64,000 nucleotides of DNA from Kitagawia praeruptora (GCA_037693485.1 CM075345.1:106262001-106326000); one strand, 5' to 3'. Counted from the first letter of the stretch, positions 30,814-43,313 are shown. Notes: generated from the sequence alone by a model not told the origin. Numbers and translations: made by a program.

Positions 30814-33565
30814 TTATATAATTTAACATAAAATCAGTTTCTCTTCATCTGTAACAGTAATTCCATCTTTTCATATCACTTTTCTGTTTTCAGTTATAGA
30901 AATCTGAAAACCATTTTTCAATTCTTTCCTTTAAAGAAAACGTTGGGGATTTCCACTGTTGCCGAATACGTAAGGACGATGATCAGTCGCCCTCCGTACC
31001 CGTCCCTTTTACTACCGGTAGACGGAGGTAGGTTCTCCACCATCCCCCAGGAGGAAGGTTCACCACTACATCCTCCCTCGGCACTCTTGGGCCGGAATTA
31101 AATATTGGATGCTGGACTGTGCCACTACCACACAGCCTCTTACGCTTATTGTTGCAATCCCCCTTTTCAAATCACTTTTCCATTAACAAATACCATTTCA
31201 CATTTTCCATTTCCATTCACATTTCCCTTCATATATATCATTTCCATTTCCATTTATCATCACCTTTAAAATATTTATGTCATAATACTTTGATTATGAC
31301 TCAGACATCTCTTCTATATTCGATGAAATCAAATATGTTCTTGTATACATAGAGTATTCCATTTATTTTAGAAGTATTAAATAATACTCAATAATATCTG
31401 TCACAACATTTGGAAAGAATATTTTTAACATAATATTATAAATCATATAACCCTAGATAATAACTGATATCATTCCTTTATATATAACTCTAGATAACAA
31501 CTGATACCATTCCTTTATATGTAACTCTTAATCATAAGGCACGTTCATTTCATGCATAAACATCTCTATGTATATCCATATCCATCTCATACTCGTATCC
31601 ATGTCCATATTCATATCATACTCATATACCTCTCCTTTTAATATCAATAATCAAGGAAAACAAATTCTTAACAATATAGTAACCATAGCATCACATATAT
31701 ATTCCATGAAATCAAGTTTCTTTAAAGATAGATAATTTCCAAGTAGGGATAGAAAAGATCTTGCCTCAGTTTCGGTATCCTGACGGTATGGCTCGTGTCT
31801 CTTCCGGAGTTTCTATAAACACAAAAGGATCGTCGTTAGAATACCACATCTCTTACTCACTACACTCTTGTATAACATTACCCTTGACACTTTAATATAT
31901 GTTTAACGTATCACTATTACCCCAAAGGTTCAAGAACTTGACCATTTATAAACTAAATCAAAGTTTCAGGGGTTTTCACCATTTCCCCTAACGACCACAC
32001 TTAACTGTAAAAATTCTCAGAAAATATAGATTTCGAATTTTACCATAAGGCCAACTGGTAATGCCTCTTTGACTATCCTACTACCATATCCCAAAATTTC
32101 ATAATTTTTAAAAATGTCTAAGTAGGGTAGTTATAGCCTCAAAGTTAACACAATTTTGGTTTTTCGGTTTTCGAACGTCTTTCACTAAAACTGACTTTTC
32201 TCTTTAACCGTTCATCAGATTTTAACGCACTTTATATCAAAACGATCTATGAACCAAGCTCTATCTCATCATGGTAACTTGGGGGTCTGCACAGTGTCCA
32301 AAAACAGGGCAGTTTCTTGGTCTAACGAAAATCGGACATTATAACTGCTATATTTTCATACTTTCCAAAATCAAACTCCTCCAAATCAATCATCCACCTT
32401 ATACACCATCACCTACACCATGTGGTCACCTTACCAACCATGGTTACAAGCACATACTCCTTCCATATTCAACTTTAATCACTTACAAACACTTATAACA
32501 TCATAATCATAACATTTATACCACTTAATCACTAAACACAACCATATCCATCATAAATATAAAAGGGCAAGCATATTTATACCTTCTTGAAGCTTTAACA
32601 ACACTTAATAATCCTTGGAATATGCTTAATCAACCCTACAATAGCTTGAATCAACTAAAGGAACCATAAAAACAAAGTTAGTTTCTTAAAGTTACTATTC
32701 ATCACTATTCACCATCAACTTTCATGAATTTATTACCTTGGAAAATGATGTTGGATGGCTATGAAACTTGGTGAGTATCTCTTTCTAGTCTCCAAGAAGC
32801 TCCATGAATTTCCTCTTGATTTTATCTTGATGCTAGCTAGGATTTTTTTTTTATTTTTCTTCTTTTTCTTGTAATGGGCCGAATGGAAGAAATGGATGGG
32901 GGAAGAGAATTTTTGCTTTTGTTTTGATCTTATCTTGGTGTTTACTTGTTAATCTAGAGTGTTATGGAAGCCTTGGAAGATATTTGTGGTTAAAACCTTG
33001 CAAAAGTACTAATTTGCCCCTTAAAACATGTGTTATTGGATGGTGATGTCACTTGGATGATCTAACCTCCTAATCTCTTAATTTTCTAAGTAAAATGCCA
33101 ATCACATTGGTAACTAATGTGGTATGTATCCTTGTTATATTACTAATCTTGGTTGCTTGGTTTCCATACTCGTCTAATTGTGGTTCGTTTCGAATATACC
33201 TCATTATCTCAGTGATTCTGAAATCATTTAACAATCCAAATTCCTTTGGTATTCTCTTAACTTAATAATCCCTTGGTTTAACCTAAATCTTCTAATTCCT
33301 CAATATATAATTCTTATAATATTTCCATGCTCCTTAATATCCAATCAAAGCTTATTCGAAATCAAAATCCTCAAAATCCATATTCAGGAATTTCTGAAAT
33401 CTATCGTCATTTCGAGTCACTTAATTTCAGTGTATAATATTAATATGGTTTCTGTTTATTCATTTTCTGTTTCCATTATAGGGTACCTACATACCATTTC
33501 TCTAAATCCTCCAAATTTACTATTCATGTTATCACTGTAGCATCGCTAAAGTTAGGGTTATTACA
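30814..33565 (-). repeat. Gypsy 5' LTR, main part (after nested insertion)
   Basis: Continues the LTR begun at 23248 and matches 15662-18414. It ends ...GGGTTATTACA at 33565, followed by the TSD TTGAT. Small differences from the sister copy include an ATTA deletion near 33282 and scattered substitutions. Confidence 0.92.
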
Positions 33566-33570
33566 TTGAT

Positions 33571-34097
33571 AGTAGGTATAAAAAGCAGTATGGCAGCCAT
33601 ACTTTGGAAACGCAGAAGAAAGAAGCAATCCATTTTACACAGTACATACAAGAAAGGTGCAGGGGACATATATGTTCACAAGGACAACCTTTCGGCTACA
33701 TGTGGATTTGGAGTGGAGTAGCAAGTCAACTTGAATTAGATTAATATTATCTTATTCCTGTAGTACTTGTAAACTTGGGATATATAACCAAGTGTAGCAA
33801 CTCTTTAGAAACTAAGAAAACAGATACATTTGCTTAGGGTTTTACTGAATATTCTTATAAGCAAAGAGTTTTAAAACAGAAGCTGTGTACATTTGTATCA
33901 CAGAGTTTTCTTCGAATAAAAGTCTCAGGTGGTACATTTAACCACCTGATTTTTATGTGTTTGTGAATCATTTGTCATTCAGCAATTATCTCCTTATAGA
34001 TTTCTGTGATTCTTATCAGAAATTTATAAATATCAAGAATTGTATTCAACCCCCCCCCCCTTCTACAATTATACAAGTGTGTAATCTGGGAATAACA
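33571..34097 (+). repeat. 3' LTR of Copia A, second part
   Basis: Continues from 14859. TATAAAAAG at 33577-33585 lies only 6 bp inside this part, so the Gypsy insertion cut the LTR between its motif cluster and its TATA box. The last 356 bp match the truncated 5' LTR. It ends AATAACA at 34097. Confidence 0.9.
33577..33585 (+). promoter_or_regulatory. TATA box of the Copia A LTR
   Basis: TATAAAAAGCAG. In the unbroken LTR it would lie about 470 bp from the LTR start and 110-270 bp downstream of the TCAACGGAT cluster. Confidence 0.6.
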
Positions 34098-35205
34098 CCC
34101 CAAATCCGGGGTCAGGAGATTTGGTCGTTACACGGAAATCCCCAAAATAAATAATCATCCAAATTAAAATATTACATATGTGACCCCAACTATTCAAGAT
34201 CTTTTAGGTTATAATGCTAGAAACAAGAATCCAAATTCCATTAAATAAAATTTTTTTCTTTACAACATTCTCTTTGATCAAAACTTAAACCACTGATATA
34301 ACTTCGACAAGAAGTATACCAGGCCAGCTAATCTAATACATAATAATTATTAGAGTACAACTATATAAAATATATCTTACACTAGGTCCAGTCCTCCTGA
34401 GTCAAGTCATCTTCGAAATAGCGTCTTGTCTCTTCTCTTTCCGAAGTACGCAGGTAAGTCAAGCCAAATTACCTTACTGAAAAGTTAGAATTTCGGAACA
34501 AACAAGTATGAGCGGAAGGAATGCTCAGCAAGTGTATAGTAAAACAGGAATATTAATAAATCATTACTAACAAAACAGATATATTCAATCAAAAGCTCAA
34601 ATCACAAGGTAAGTATTTTGAATCTAAAATCTTTCAACACAGAATGGATTAAAAGAAATGAGTATTCAGACATGAAAGATTTCGTGTTCTACTAGTGGGA
34701 TCCCGACTAGCTAAACTGTTGGTTTAGTTTTACTTTCAACAAGGAAGTATCATTGATTCACCATATCATTGTAGAAATAGTCAATTTTCATCAGTAATTC
34801 ATCAACAAATCATCGATATTTAAAAGAATATTTTAATCGAATTTTCAACAATAAGGCAAGTACGGTATATACTTACTCATCAGTATCAGTAACAAATTAA
34901 ATAAATAACTCACTTGAACAATAAGTGAGGGATAGTAACACTTGCCTCAATATCCGAAGTTTCCAATTCCAACATCTTGTTTCTTTACTCACTTTACAAC
35001 AGTCTCTACTTCTTATTCGTTGGCCTTTACTTGGTCATATTTCCGTCCTTCTTTCATCTCTTGTCAGCCTCTACACGAGCACACTCGTCAACTCCGATAA
35101 TTATCTTCCTTCTCAAAATTCCATCTACACGTGCGCTGGCTCTTAGTCGACCTCCTACTCGTACCAATTTCAACACATGAAACCACGCATAACAATTACC
35201 ACACC
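34098..35205 (-). repeat. Gypsy-type LTR, left part (split by Sirevirus B)
   Basis: Begins CCCCAAATCCGGGGTCAGG and GGTCGTTACACGG directly at the Copia A end, matching the layout of the LTR ends at 14860 and 56569 but lacking the first TGTAACA unless it is shared with the Copia terminus. It resumes at 52726 and ends at 55064 (TTGTTACA), giving about 3.4 kb. Ends ACACC (35201-35205), duplicated by the Sirevirus B insertion. No ORF with homology. Confidence 0.75.
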
Positions 35206-36160
35206 TGAAAGTCATATTTTTACCCTATTTGTAAACATCGAGGATTCAACTCAACTAAAACAAGAATGTAATAGTAAATAATATATGCACTGTCACAAGG
35301 ATCTCAAATGCTTAACTGTCAAGAGAAAGAAGACAAAGTCAATCTACCGTTTTGAGTTATACTACACTTGAAGAAGTTCATTCAGTTGATCAAGCGTTAG
35401 TGGAGTAATCAAGACAGTGGGTTCTATTTATAGTGACAAGAGGTTTCTACAGTGGCAGAATACAGATTAGAAAGGTTTGAAAAAGAGTGAAGAAAAGGAA
35501 GACAGGAACCACAACTTTAAAGTCTATATATGAAGAACAGTCATTGTGGTTAGTCACTCATGGACCAGACCGTGCATCGAGTGTCAACATTAAACAGTGG
35601 TTGTTCGTCATTAAATTCAGTGGTTCAAGCTATCAAGACTGATACAAAGAAAAAATCATTGTGCAAGCAACAGAAGTGCTAAATTCATTAACCACAAGGA
35701 TTTTAATATCAAGTGGATTGGCTATGAGGAAAAAGAAGTATCACAAAGAAATGCAAAGTGATATGTTCGTAAAGCTGGAACCCCGGTTGGAATTGATATA
35801 TTTTTGGTTAAGCAAAAGGAATCCGGTTCCAGACCCTCAGGAGACCGCAGCTTAGAGCGTAAGGATTTATTTATATTAATAAATATTTTATTTATTTAGA
35901 AAATTATATTTATAAATATCTAATAATATTAGATATTTATTTTTATAATTTCTGGATTAAAATAATTATTTATTAATTAAAGATCATAAGCTGTGAGGAT
36001 TAAAAGCATTTCTACGGAGCCCGTCTAAATAAAACAAAAGTCATTTGATTTGTGTTGGCAGGCGACCCGTGTGATGTTAAAAGAATTAAGAAGAATTGGC
36101 CAGGTTTATTAACTTAAATTCAATAGTCTGGCCGAGTTCTTTTAATTCTTTAAATTAATT

Positions 36161-36531
36161 GATAGTCTGAAAGTCTATTTAATTAATAGTCTGAAAAGTC
36201 TATTTAATTAATAGTCTGAAAAGTCTATTTAATTAATAGTCAGATAGTCTGGTTGATAGTCTGCAAGACAAAGTCTGAAAAGATTGATAGTCTATAAGCT
36301 GGTTAGTCTGGATGGCTTGATAGTCTGCAAGGAAGTCTTAAAGAAAGTCTGAGAGCTGATAGTCTGCATGGTTCGATAGTCTGCCAGAAAATCAAGTATT
36401 AAAGACTATCTAGATAGTCATTCCGATAGTCTACAAAGACAAGTGGATAGTCTGCAAGCCTTGATAGTCATACCGATAGTCTAGAGAATCACTTGATAGT
36501 CTGCAAGGCTTCAATGGTCATTTGGATAGTC
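36161..36531 (+). repeat. GATAGTC heptamer array in the 5' LTR
   Basis: 14 exact GATAGTC copies within 371 bp, usually as GATAGTCTG, plus AATAGTC variants just before it. Spacing is irregular. One pair forms a perfect 16-bp palindrome, GACTATCTAGATAGTC, at 36404-36419. The array ends about 47 bp before TATACAAATAG. Confidence 0.93.
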
Positions 36532-36577
36532 TGTTTTGGTTAGAAAAATAGGCAGAAGATATTTTCAACTAAAATTC

Positions 36578-36588
36578 TATACAAATAG
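36578..36588 (+). promoter_or_regulatory. TATA-like box of the Sirevirus B LTR
   Basis: TATACAAATAG followed by ACAGACGGCCACAAACAG, a plausible plant core promoter. The twin is at 52217 in the 3' LTR. Confidence 0.45.
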
Positions 36589-37083
36589 ACAGACGGCCAC
36601 AAACAGAGACATATAGCTTCACACTCTTGTTTCAACAGAAGAAAAAGAGAGGCCAAGAGAAAATGGTTCCGAGCTTCTAATTTAATTCTCGTAAATTATT
36701 TCTAGCTTGTATCGTTAAATCTAAACCACTAGAAATAGTTTACTTGTACTATTTGAACTATCTAGCGGATTAAGTTCCCTAGAACTTATCTCTCGAATCG
36801 CTTTTAGCATTCGATCTTTTTATTACAAATATAGAAAAGTTCATGTCGAATTTTCTATAGAATTTGTAATAATTAGTTTGGTCATCAAACCTTGTAATTT
36901 GTACCCGTGTATTTAGACACACCCCATCAAGTTTAATATTATTTTATATTTAACTTGAATATTGGCTTCGTTTTATTCCGCATCGAATTATTTAAATTTT
37001 AATTTACAGATAAAGAACAATTCGATAAAACGGTATAGTTTGTATTCAACCCCCCTTCTACAAACTATTTTGGACCTAACAAT

Positions 37084-37096
37084 TGGTATCCGAGCC
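37084..37096 (+). promoter_or_regulatory. Primer-binding site of Sirevirus B
   Basis: TGGTATCCGAGCC, the iMet-tRNA site with one change (C for A) from the usual TGGTATCAGAGC. Confidence 0.8.
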
Positions 37097-37195
37097 TTTT
37101 GATTGACGCGCAAATCAAGATCCTTATTTTTGTGGTCCTCCAATTGGTTTTCGAGTTTGTTGACTCATACACAAAATTCAATCCGGTATTAGATC

Positions 37196-37835
37196 AAAAA
37201 GTCAACTCCTCTTATTTTCAATTTTTTAACTTTCAAAAAATTCAATTCTTGAGATTTTTGAACTTTAAATAATTTGAACTTATTTTTGGATTCTTTAACT
37301 TTCAAAATTTTCAATTTTGAGATTTTTGAATTTTAAATAATCTAGATTTATTTTCGAATTCTTTAACCTTTAAAAATTCTCAATTTATGATATTTTTTAT
37401 TTTTAAACAATATGAGTTTATTTTCAATTTTTAATTAACTTGAATTTACTCTCGAATTGTTTAACCTTCAAAAATTTTCATTTTATGATAAATTTTTTTT
37501 ATTGTTAAATAATCTTAACTTATATTCGAATTTTTTAATTCTTGAAATGATTAATTCTTGAAAATTTTAGTTTTTAAACAACTTGAGTTTATTTTCAAAT
37601 TGTTTAATTCTCAAAATTTTTAATTCTTGATTCTTTCGAATTTTAATTAAATTGAATTTATTTTCGGATTCTTTAACTCTGAAAAATTTTCATTTCTTGA
37701 GAATTTTTTATTCTTAATTAATTTGACTCTAATTTCAAATTTTAATTAATTTGAACTTACTTTCAGATTTTTTGTTTCTCAAAAATTTTCAAGTCCTTGA
37801 AGTTTTTGAATTTTAAATATTTTGAATTTATTCTA
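37196..37835 (+). repeat. Degenerate AT-rich tandem repeat in the leader
   Basis: About eight units of 70-100 bp with the recurring order GAATTCTTTAAC(T/C)TT, AAAAATTTTCAATT, GA.ATTTTT and GTTTATTTTC. The units have diverged and vary in length. It lies in the untranslated leader between primer site and gag remains. Confidence 0.75.
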
Positions 37836-39560
37836 AGCCGATGGTTCTTAGAAGGTTGTTAGCTGAAGATTCCTCCGAACATCAAAGATGATTTGAATCT
37901 TTTGAAGCAGATGTATTTTTCATTGGAATTAATTTCTACCTACTGAAGAAAAATTGGTGGTACTTCCTCAAAGTTATATCCATAGGATCCCACTGGTTTT
38001 TCAGAAGCATGAATGGAAGAAGTTTTAGTGGATGGAATTTTTCTTGAAGATTTTATTCAACTCTAGTGATTTAGTGATATACAAACACTTAGTGGATTTC
38101 CGCAATGTTAAATCCAATACACTTAGTGGTTTGTACAAGAGCATATCTTTCAAGGAATCAACAGAGATTTTAGAAGAATGGAATCAGGGTGGTTTGAGAA
38201 TGGACTAGATAGTTATACATCTCAGTCAGGAATTAATGATGGAACCTCAGAACAGACATGAAGAGTTACTAACTCAGAAAGAGTACTAAATTTGTATCCA
38301 GGGATCAGGCCTATCTACTATGAAGCAGAAACTCTTCAAGATATAGTTCAACTCAAAAGGTGGTTACAAGACTGAGATGGTGGAAAGAACAAGACATGAT
38401 AGTTGCAGTTATGAAAAGCTTTATGTGATAAGTAACTATCAAGGTGTGCAACATGGTACAGAATTCTGACAGACAAGGATGAATGGGGATTCATTAGATG
38501 ATATGAAACAGAAGCATCAGCGCAGAATTTATCTTGCTGAAGGAAAGAGTTGGGATGGATCAGATGATGATGAGAAAAGCATAATTAATATCTTGCCTTC
38601 ACAGCAATCTCTGAAGATGATTCACCTCATATGTCTCAGGTATCAATTCTTCGAACTAGTGTAATATGTAATTCTCAGAAATTCAAAGCATGTTCAGATC
38701 TTAGCTTTTAATTATTATATCTTTGGTTAGAAGATCTTAATATGTGTATGAATATTTGTTGAATTTAATTAATTGCAATAGTGAGTTAGAACTGTTCTTA
38801 GACAATATCTTTTAATTCTTAAATGATATATGTCAAGCATATAAGACCTCTGCTTAAGCTAGTTTCAGGATCCCCAGTAAAACAAGATTTGCTTATTCAT
38901 TCTGAATTGTTTGTTAAGGTTTAAAAAGTTTAAAAGATGGAATAATTACCTAGGGTGTCAGTAGAACATCAATTCATTTGTAAAACTGACTTAGGTAATA
39001 GAGACTATTTAATATCATATAACAATAGGAATGGATTGGATATAATTAGTGATTAATTGTTAATTCTTCTATTCCATGCATGTTTAGAAAATTATTGAAT
39101 ATCTATAAATCTACTTGCTACCTGTTACACTAGTGTACATATGTTAAAGTAGATAGTACTGAATTTTCTAAAATGCATAACATGCCTAATTTGCATAATT
39201 CTTATCTGCAATGTTTTAATACTGAATGTATGCCATGTATTCTTATTATCATGTCTGCTTATTTCAAATGTCATAAATGCATCTCCTAGTATTTGCATTG
39301 ATTATAGAAAAAGCATGTTTAAGAATAACAATAAGGTACTGACTGCTAGTCCTCCTTATGTAGGAAGGAACCATTATTCTCCTTGCTCAGTGACTATTTT
39401 GTCAATGACATTAAAAAGGAGAAATGGTCAGTCAAAGATAAGAATGAGCATGTTAAGGTTAAAACTGTTGTTAATACTGATAAAAGAGAAATCTCTAATC
39501 CATCTGGACCCAATTAAACAATTTGGGTACCAAGAACTTTTTATCCATTTGTGAATGTAG
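37836..39560 (+). pseudogene. gag: Decayed gag of Sirevirus B
   Basis: No ORF longer than about 80 codons. Traces include an open patch at 38479-38664 (AEGKSWDGSDDDEKS) and, near 39465-39560, a segment like the end of Sirevirus gag (REISNPSGPN, then a stop, then TIWVPRTFYPF). No intact zinc knuckle is seen. Identification rests on position and the gag tail. Confidence 0.55.
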
Positions 39561-42290
39561 GGCATAACAGGTTAATTGATTATGCATTGTCAATGATTTA
39601 TTCAAAGCATATCATCGAAGAAAGAACCCTACTATCAAATGTGAATGTGAAGACAGACCAAGTGGTTTTCCCTTGGAGACAACAACAAGGGTATGACCTA
39701 GGGTCATGGCTATTCAATAGCTAGAAATGTTGTCAGCAGTAATACCTCTTATGTGGAAGGTCCCAAGAACATCTTCTTAGGATCATACAACGTTATAGTT
39801 TTCAAAGAGAAGTGTCTGATCTTACACAAGAGAGATGGTAATCTTGCTATTCGAGGATAAAGGAAAGGAAACTTATACGTAGCTGATCTGGAATCTCTGC
39901 AAGAGTATCTCATGCAAAGGTGGAGTCAACAGCATCTTATCTAAAACTTCATCAAACAGGAGTACTCTGGTAAGGTGAAGTCAACAAGGTTTAATCTAAA
40001 GCTTCATCAGACAAGAGCTCAACTATGACATAAGGAGCTCTCTCGCCTGAATGTCAAATCAAGAGATTCTTTCCTGAAAATCGAATCAGTAAAGGTGACT
40101 GCCTCATCTAGAATTAAAGCAAAATGAAATTATGAGGCATGTCATAAATGGAAGTCAAATAAGCATCACACAGAAGTTCTACATCAAAGAAAAATATATT
40201 TTAGTGGTGATGATTGATGACTTCTCTCAACAAACAAGTTGTTGTTCAGACAATCTGAAGACAAGACACCACTTATGTTGATTGATCACATCTAGAAGAT
40301 TGGCAGGAAGCAAAACTGACTATGACAACTTTGAGACCAGATTACAGGACCTATCAATTAGTGTCCTGGATGATTTCTGCATCTACAAGAGTATTAATGC
40401 TGAAGGAGTCAATAGTTTGCTACTAACATGATAGAACCCTGATCAGTAAGAAATATAGGAAGACCCCACAAGTTCTGAAGGAAATTGATTTGCAATGATA
40501 AATGAAAGTGAGCATCCTGGCAATCAGCTAATGCTCAAGAGGATAATTTTCTTGGTTACTCAATGGAGTCTATAGCCTACAGGGTGATTGTTATTAATCA
40601 ACAGAAGGTGATTGAAAGTCTTAGTGATGTTCAACAACTTCTAGCTCCCAGCTGTCAATGGTTTTGGTGATGATTATTCAGATCCAACCAATGTGAAACA
40701 TGGAGAATCTTCATGTAAACCCAGCAACAGCTTAGGGGGAGCAATGAAGGATCAACCAGTCAACTCAACACCACATTGAAAATCATAGGACATTGTGAGA
40801 ACATGTCTGCCAAGACAAAGATTGTTGACTCAATTATTTCTTTGTCCTAGTTCTTAGTGTTCCTAATGGTGGAAGTAAAAGACTAGCAGAGCTTCAAGTA
40901 CTAATGCTTATTTCTTTATTTTTCTTTCCGAAGAAGAATCTAAGAAAATTACAAAGGCTCTGAAAGATCCAGATTGAGTGATTGTAATGCAAGATGATCT
41001 CAATCAGTACAAAAGGTAGATTGTAGGGAAGCTGGTATCCAGACCAAAGAATAAGGTTGTATTTGGTACAAGGATAACCAGAAGTCTACCTGGATGAAGT
41101 TAAGGCATTGTTATGAGGGACAAGGCCAAACTGGATGCAAGGTTACAAGTTGATCAGACAGTATATCTGACAAGAAGCACCAGTGACAAGACTTGAGGAT
41201 ATCAGGCACCTGCTACACATTCAAGATTATAATGGACATCTAGACCTACTGAATCTGGATGCTAGAGGAATGTGAACAAGTGCACTCCTGGTTGGTGAGA
41301 TAATGGAAGATCTCTATAGGTTAGTATGAACTGGTATCATCACTCAAGCAAGCATGGAAGACATGGTATGAAACCCTAAATATAATTTAACATCTGGTAT
41401 CAATTTTTAACAGTTGGTATCTTTTAACAATTGGTGTCATATTTATAGAACTCTCTACATCTTTAGGCACAAACATAAATGATATATATGTGCAATGATA
41501 TCTTGATTATATTATATGTTGGTCTACTAACTATAAATTGGTATCAAGATATTTGCTGTTTTGATGTTGGTAAAGTTGCAATTCTTTTGATTTACTTTAG
41601 TAAGCCAGAAGAATGATGACAATAAAAGTAAGTCAAGGATCTTTTGTTTTTGTTCAGAAGATTCTAGACATGTCAAGACTCTCTGCCACCACACCACTGT
41701 AGCTGGCTTTTGACCTATTAGTTTGGACCTAACAAGTTGGTAATCAAAAATCTTTAGCTGGATCCAAATCGGAGGAAATGGTACCCTAGAGATATTTGAC
41801 CCAACAAGTTCAGGATCTACTAATTAGGACCTAATCAGGCTATAGAGGAATCATCAGCTCATTATCTTATTCAATTGCTAATAGATCACTTACACACATA
41901 TTATATTCTCAATTATGCAAATGTGCATGTTCCCAAGTGGATTCTTGAGAATCTATTCTTGTAGTTATTACAATTGATTTTCAGATGTCTTAAGCTGGAC
42001 CCGGATCTGCGGAGATGGTACCCTAGAGACATCAGTTCTGACATGTTTTGCTGCATAGAGACAGATCAAATGAGTTGTAAGAAAGTAGGAGAGCACATGG
42101 AAACAAATTTATCTCCAACAACTCTGTGGAACACTCAAGGCCAAGCATCTTGCTTAAGGTATCAATTCTTTCGAGAGCATGTCTTTAATTAAGATTAACT
42201 TGCAGACATGTTTGCTAAATCACTTGATGAAATTAATTTTTCAAGATTGGTTTGTAAACTTGGGATTTTATTAATGCTCTATGATTTGTA
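39561..42290 (+). pseudogene. pol: Decayed pol of Sirevirus B
   Basis: Pieces of Copia pol in order, in shifting frames with stops. Pre-integrase zone GDNNKGMT, stop, GHGYSIARNVV (about 39676-39740) and GNLYVADLESL (39870); integrase-like LVVMIDDFS (40201); RT start EEESKKITKALKDPD, stop, VIVMQDDLNQY (40936-41010); KQAWKTWYETL (41350); RNase H end LADMFAKSLDEINFSRL (42201-42260). The YVDD region is not recognisable. The element cannot encode active pol. Confidence 0.75.
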
Positions 42291-42897
42291 AATCCCATCT
42301 GTTAAGTAATTCTTAAGTAAGCTCACAAGTATTCAAATGTCCATATTGAAAGGACTTGTGAACTTATTAACATCCAGACCTCACGCTGAGAATTATCTAT
42401 TAGATAATTGCCATATGTATAAATGAATATATTTCATTGGTTATTATTTGAGGATAATTTAAATACTTAAATGCTAAAATCTAACTCATAGAGATTTAGT
42501 ATTTATTTATTTATTTGTTATTTATTTTAACTTATATGGGTTATGGAACTTGAAGCAATTCAATATTAGTATTTGCTCTGTACCTCATATTTATTAAAAT
42601 AAATATACAACTAACTAAATTGGACCTAACATTCCTGTTAGCTATCAATTTAGTTGAGAGATGTTAATTCTAATGAACTTATCAATGCTCCATTTTCTGA
42701 AATTCACTAAAATTAATATCATATTTCCAACAATTGGTTCTATTGAAGTTTTGACTTGTATCAGTTAATGATATTTAGTTAAAATTTTATTCACTAACTA
42801 ATTATGATGTATTAGTGCGAGTGAAATTACTTAGGACTCCTCTAAGTAATCATTGTTATATCTTTTACAATTCACTCCTACTATTATACATGGTATG

Positions 42898-43293
42898 TGT
42901 TAATACAAAATATAAACATGACCCGGTAATGGGTATCGGGCCTTATTAACGGGTTAAAGGAGACCCAATTGTACCGCGTGTGACAAAATAACACACGTGG
43001 AAACTTACCATGTAAAGGTGACTTGCTCCTAAAGAATAGGAGTATGGGCCTAATTAAATCAGATACTGAAAAGAACTACGTGGGCTTGATTCCTATATAA
43101 GGATACGTAGGCACCTTGAGAAGGGATCCGAAATCTATGATCAACGAGATAAATCCCTCAAGTTCAGCCCCAAATGTCATAAACCCTATATTTTCCCCCA
43201 AATATTATAAATCCTAATTGTATAGTTCTATACGAATACCCGATTATAAATCTTAATTTGATGTCTTGTCCGTGACAAAAATTGGCATCAACA
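42898..43293 (+). repeat. 5' LTR of the 4.6-kb element
   Basis: TGTTAATAC to CATCAACA. TATATAAGG (about 43096) gives a TATA box with transcription likely starting near 43125. Inverted words ACACGTGGAAAC and GCGTGTGACA and the palindrome CACGTG-like ACACGTGG suggest G-box-type sites. Confidence 0.92.
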
Positions 43294-43295
43294 TT

Positions 43296-43313
43296 TGGCG
43301 CCGTCTGTGGGAA
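43296..43313 (+). promoter_or_regulatory. Primer-binding site of the 4.6-kb element
   Basis: TGGCGCCGTCTGTGGGAA two bases after the LTR. This type of site is common in plant Gypsy elements of the Tat branch and in derived non-autonomous elements, hinting at the helper family. Confidence 0.75.

Larger units (their letters stand above)
14860..33565 (-). mobile_element. Ty3/Gypsy (chromovirus-like) gag-only element nested in Copia A
   Basis: Insertion flanked by TTGAT at 14855-14859 and 33566-33570. Ends are TGTGACAG and TATTACA on the plus strand. Minus orientation is set by gag and by the primer site. LTRs are 3555 bp (14860-18414) and, once nested material is removed, about 3589 bp (23248-24084 plus 30814-33565). 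The internal part is 18415-23247, including a solo LTR insertion of a different family. Only gag and a scrap of RNase H remain of the coding region, so it fits the TR-GAG class or is a simple pol-deletion derivative. The LTRs differ by scattered substitutions and a length-variable AT microsatellite. Confidence 0.92.
3700..34097 (+). mobile_element. Sirevirus-type Ty1/Copia element A, 5'-truncated, with nested Gypsy
   Basis: Parts in order: truncated 5' LTR 3700-4051, iMet-tRNA primer site, gag, PR-IN, RT-RH, a long third ORF (10393-14224), polypurine tract, and a 3' LTR 14397-14859 plus 33571-34097. Order PR-IN-RT-RH marks it as Copia; two CCHC knuckles, a long gag and a third ORF after RNase H mark it as Sirevirus-type. 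The complete LTR would be 990 bp. The 3' LTR is interrupted by a Gypsy insertion. No TSD can be read because the left end is missing. Stops and frameshifts in gag, pol and ORF3 make it non-functional on its own. Confidence 0.9.
35206..37081 (+). repeat. 5' LTR of Sirevirus B
   Basis: 1876 bp, TGAAAGTC to GGACCTAACA. Contains an array of GATAGTC heptamers (36161-36531) and a TATA-like TATACAAATAG at 36578-36588; an alternative TATTTATAG lies near 35424. The frame 35661-35855 occurs in both LTRs and has no known homologue. Confidence 0.93.

Noticed and set aside
36161..36531. CRISPR-like array
   Set aside because: The repeats are 7-9 bp with irregular spacers, inside an LTR of a plant retrotransposon; no cas genes and the wrong kind of genome.
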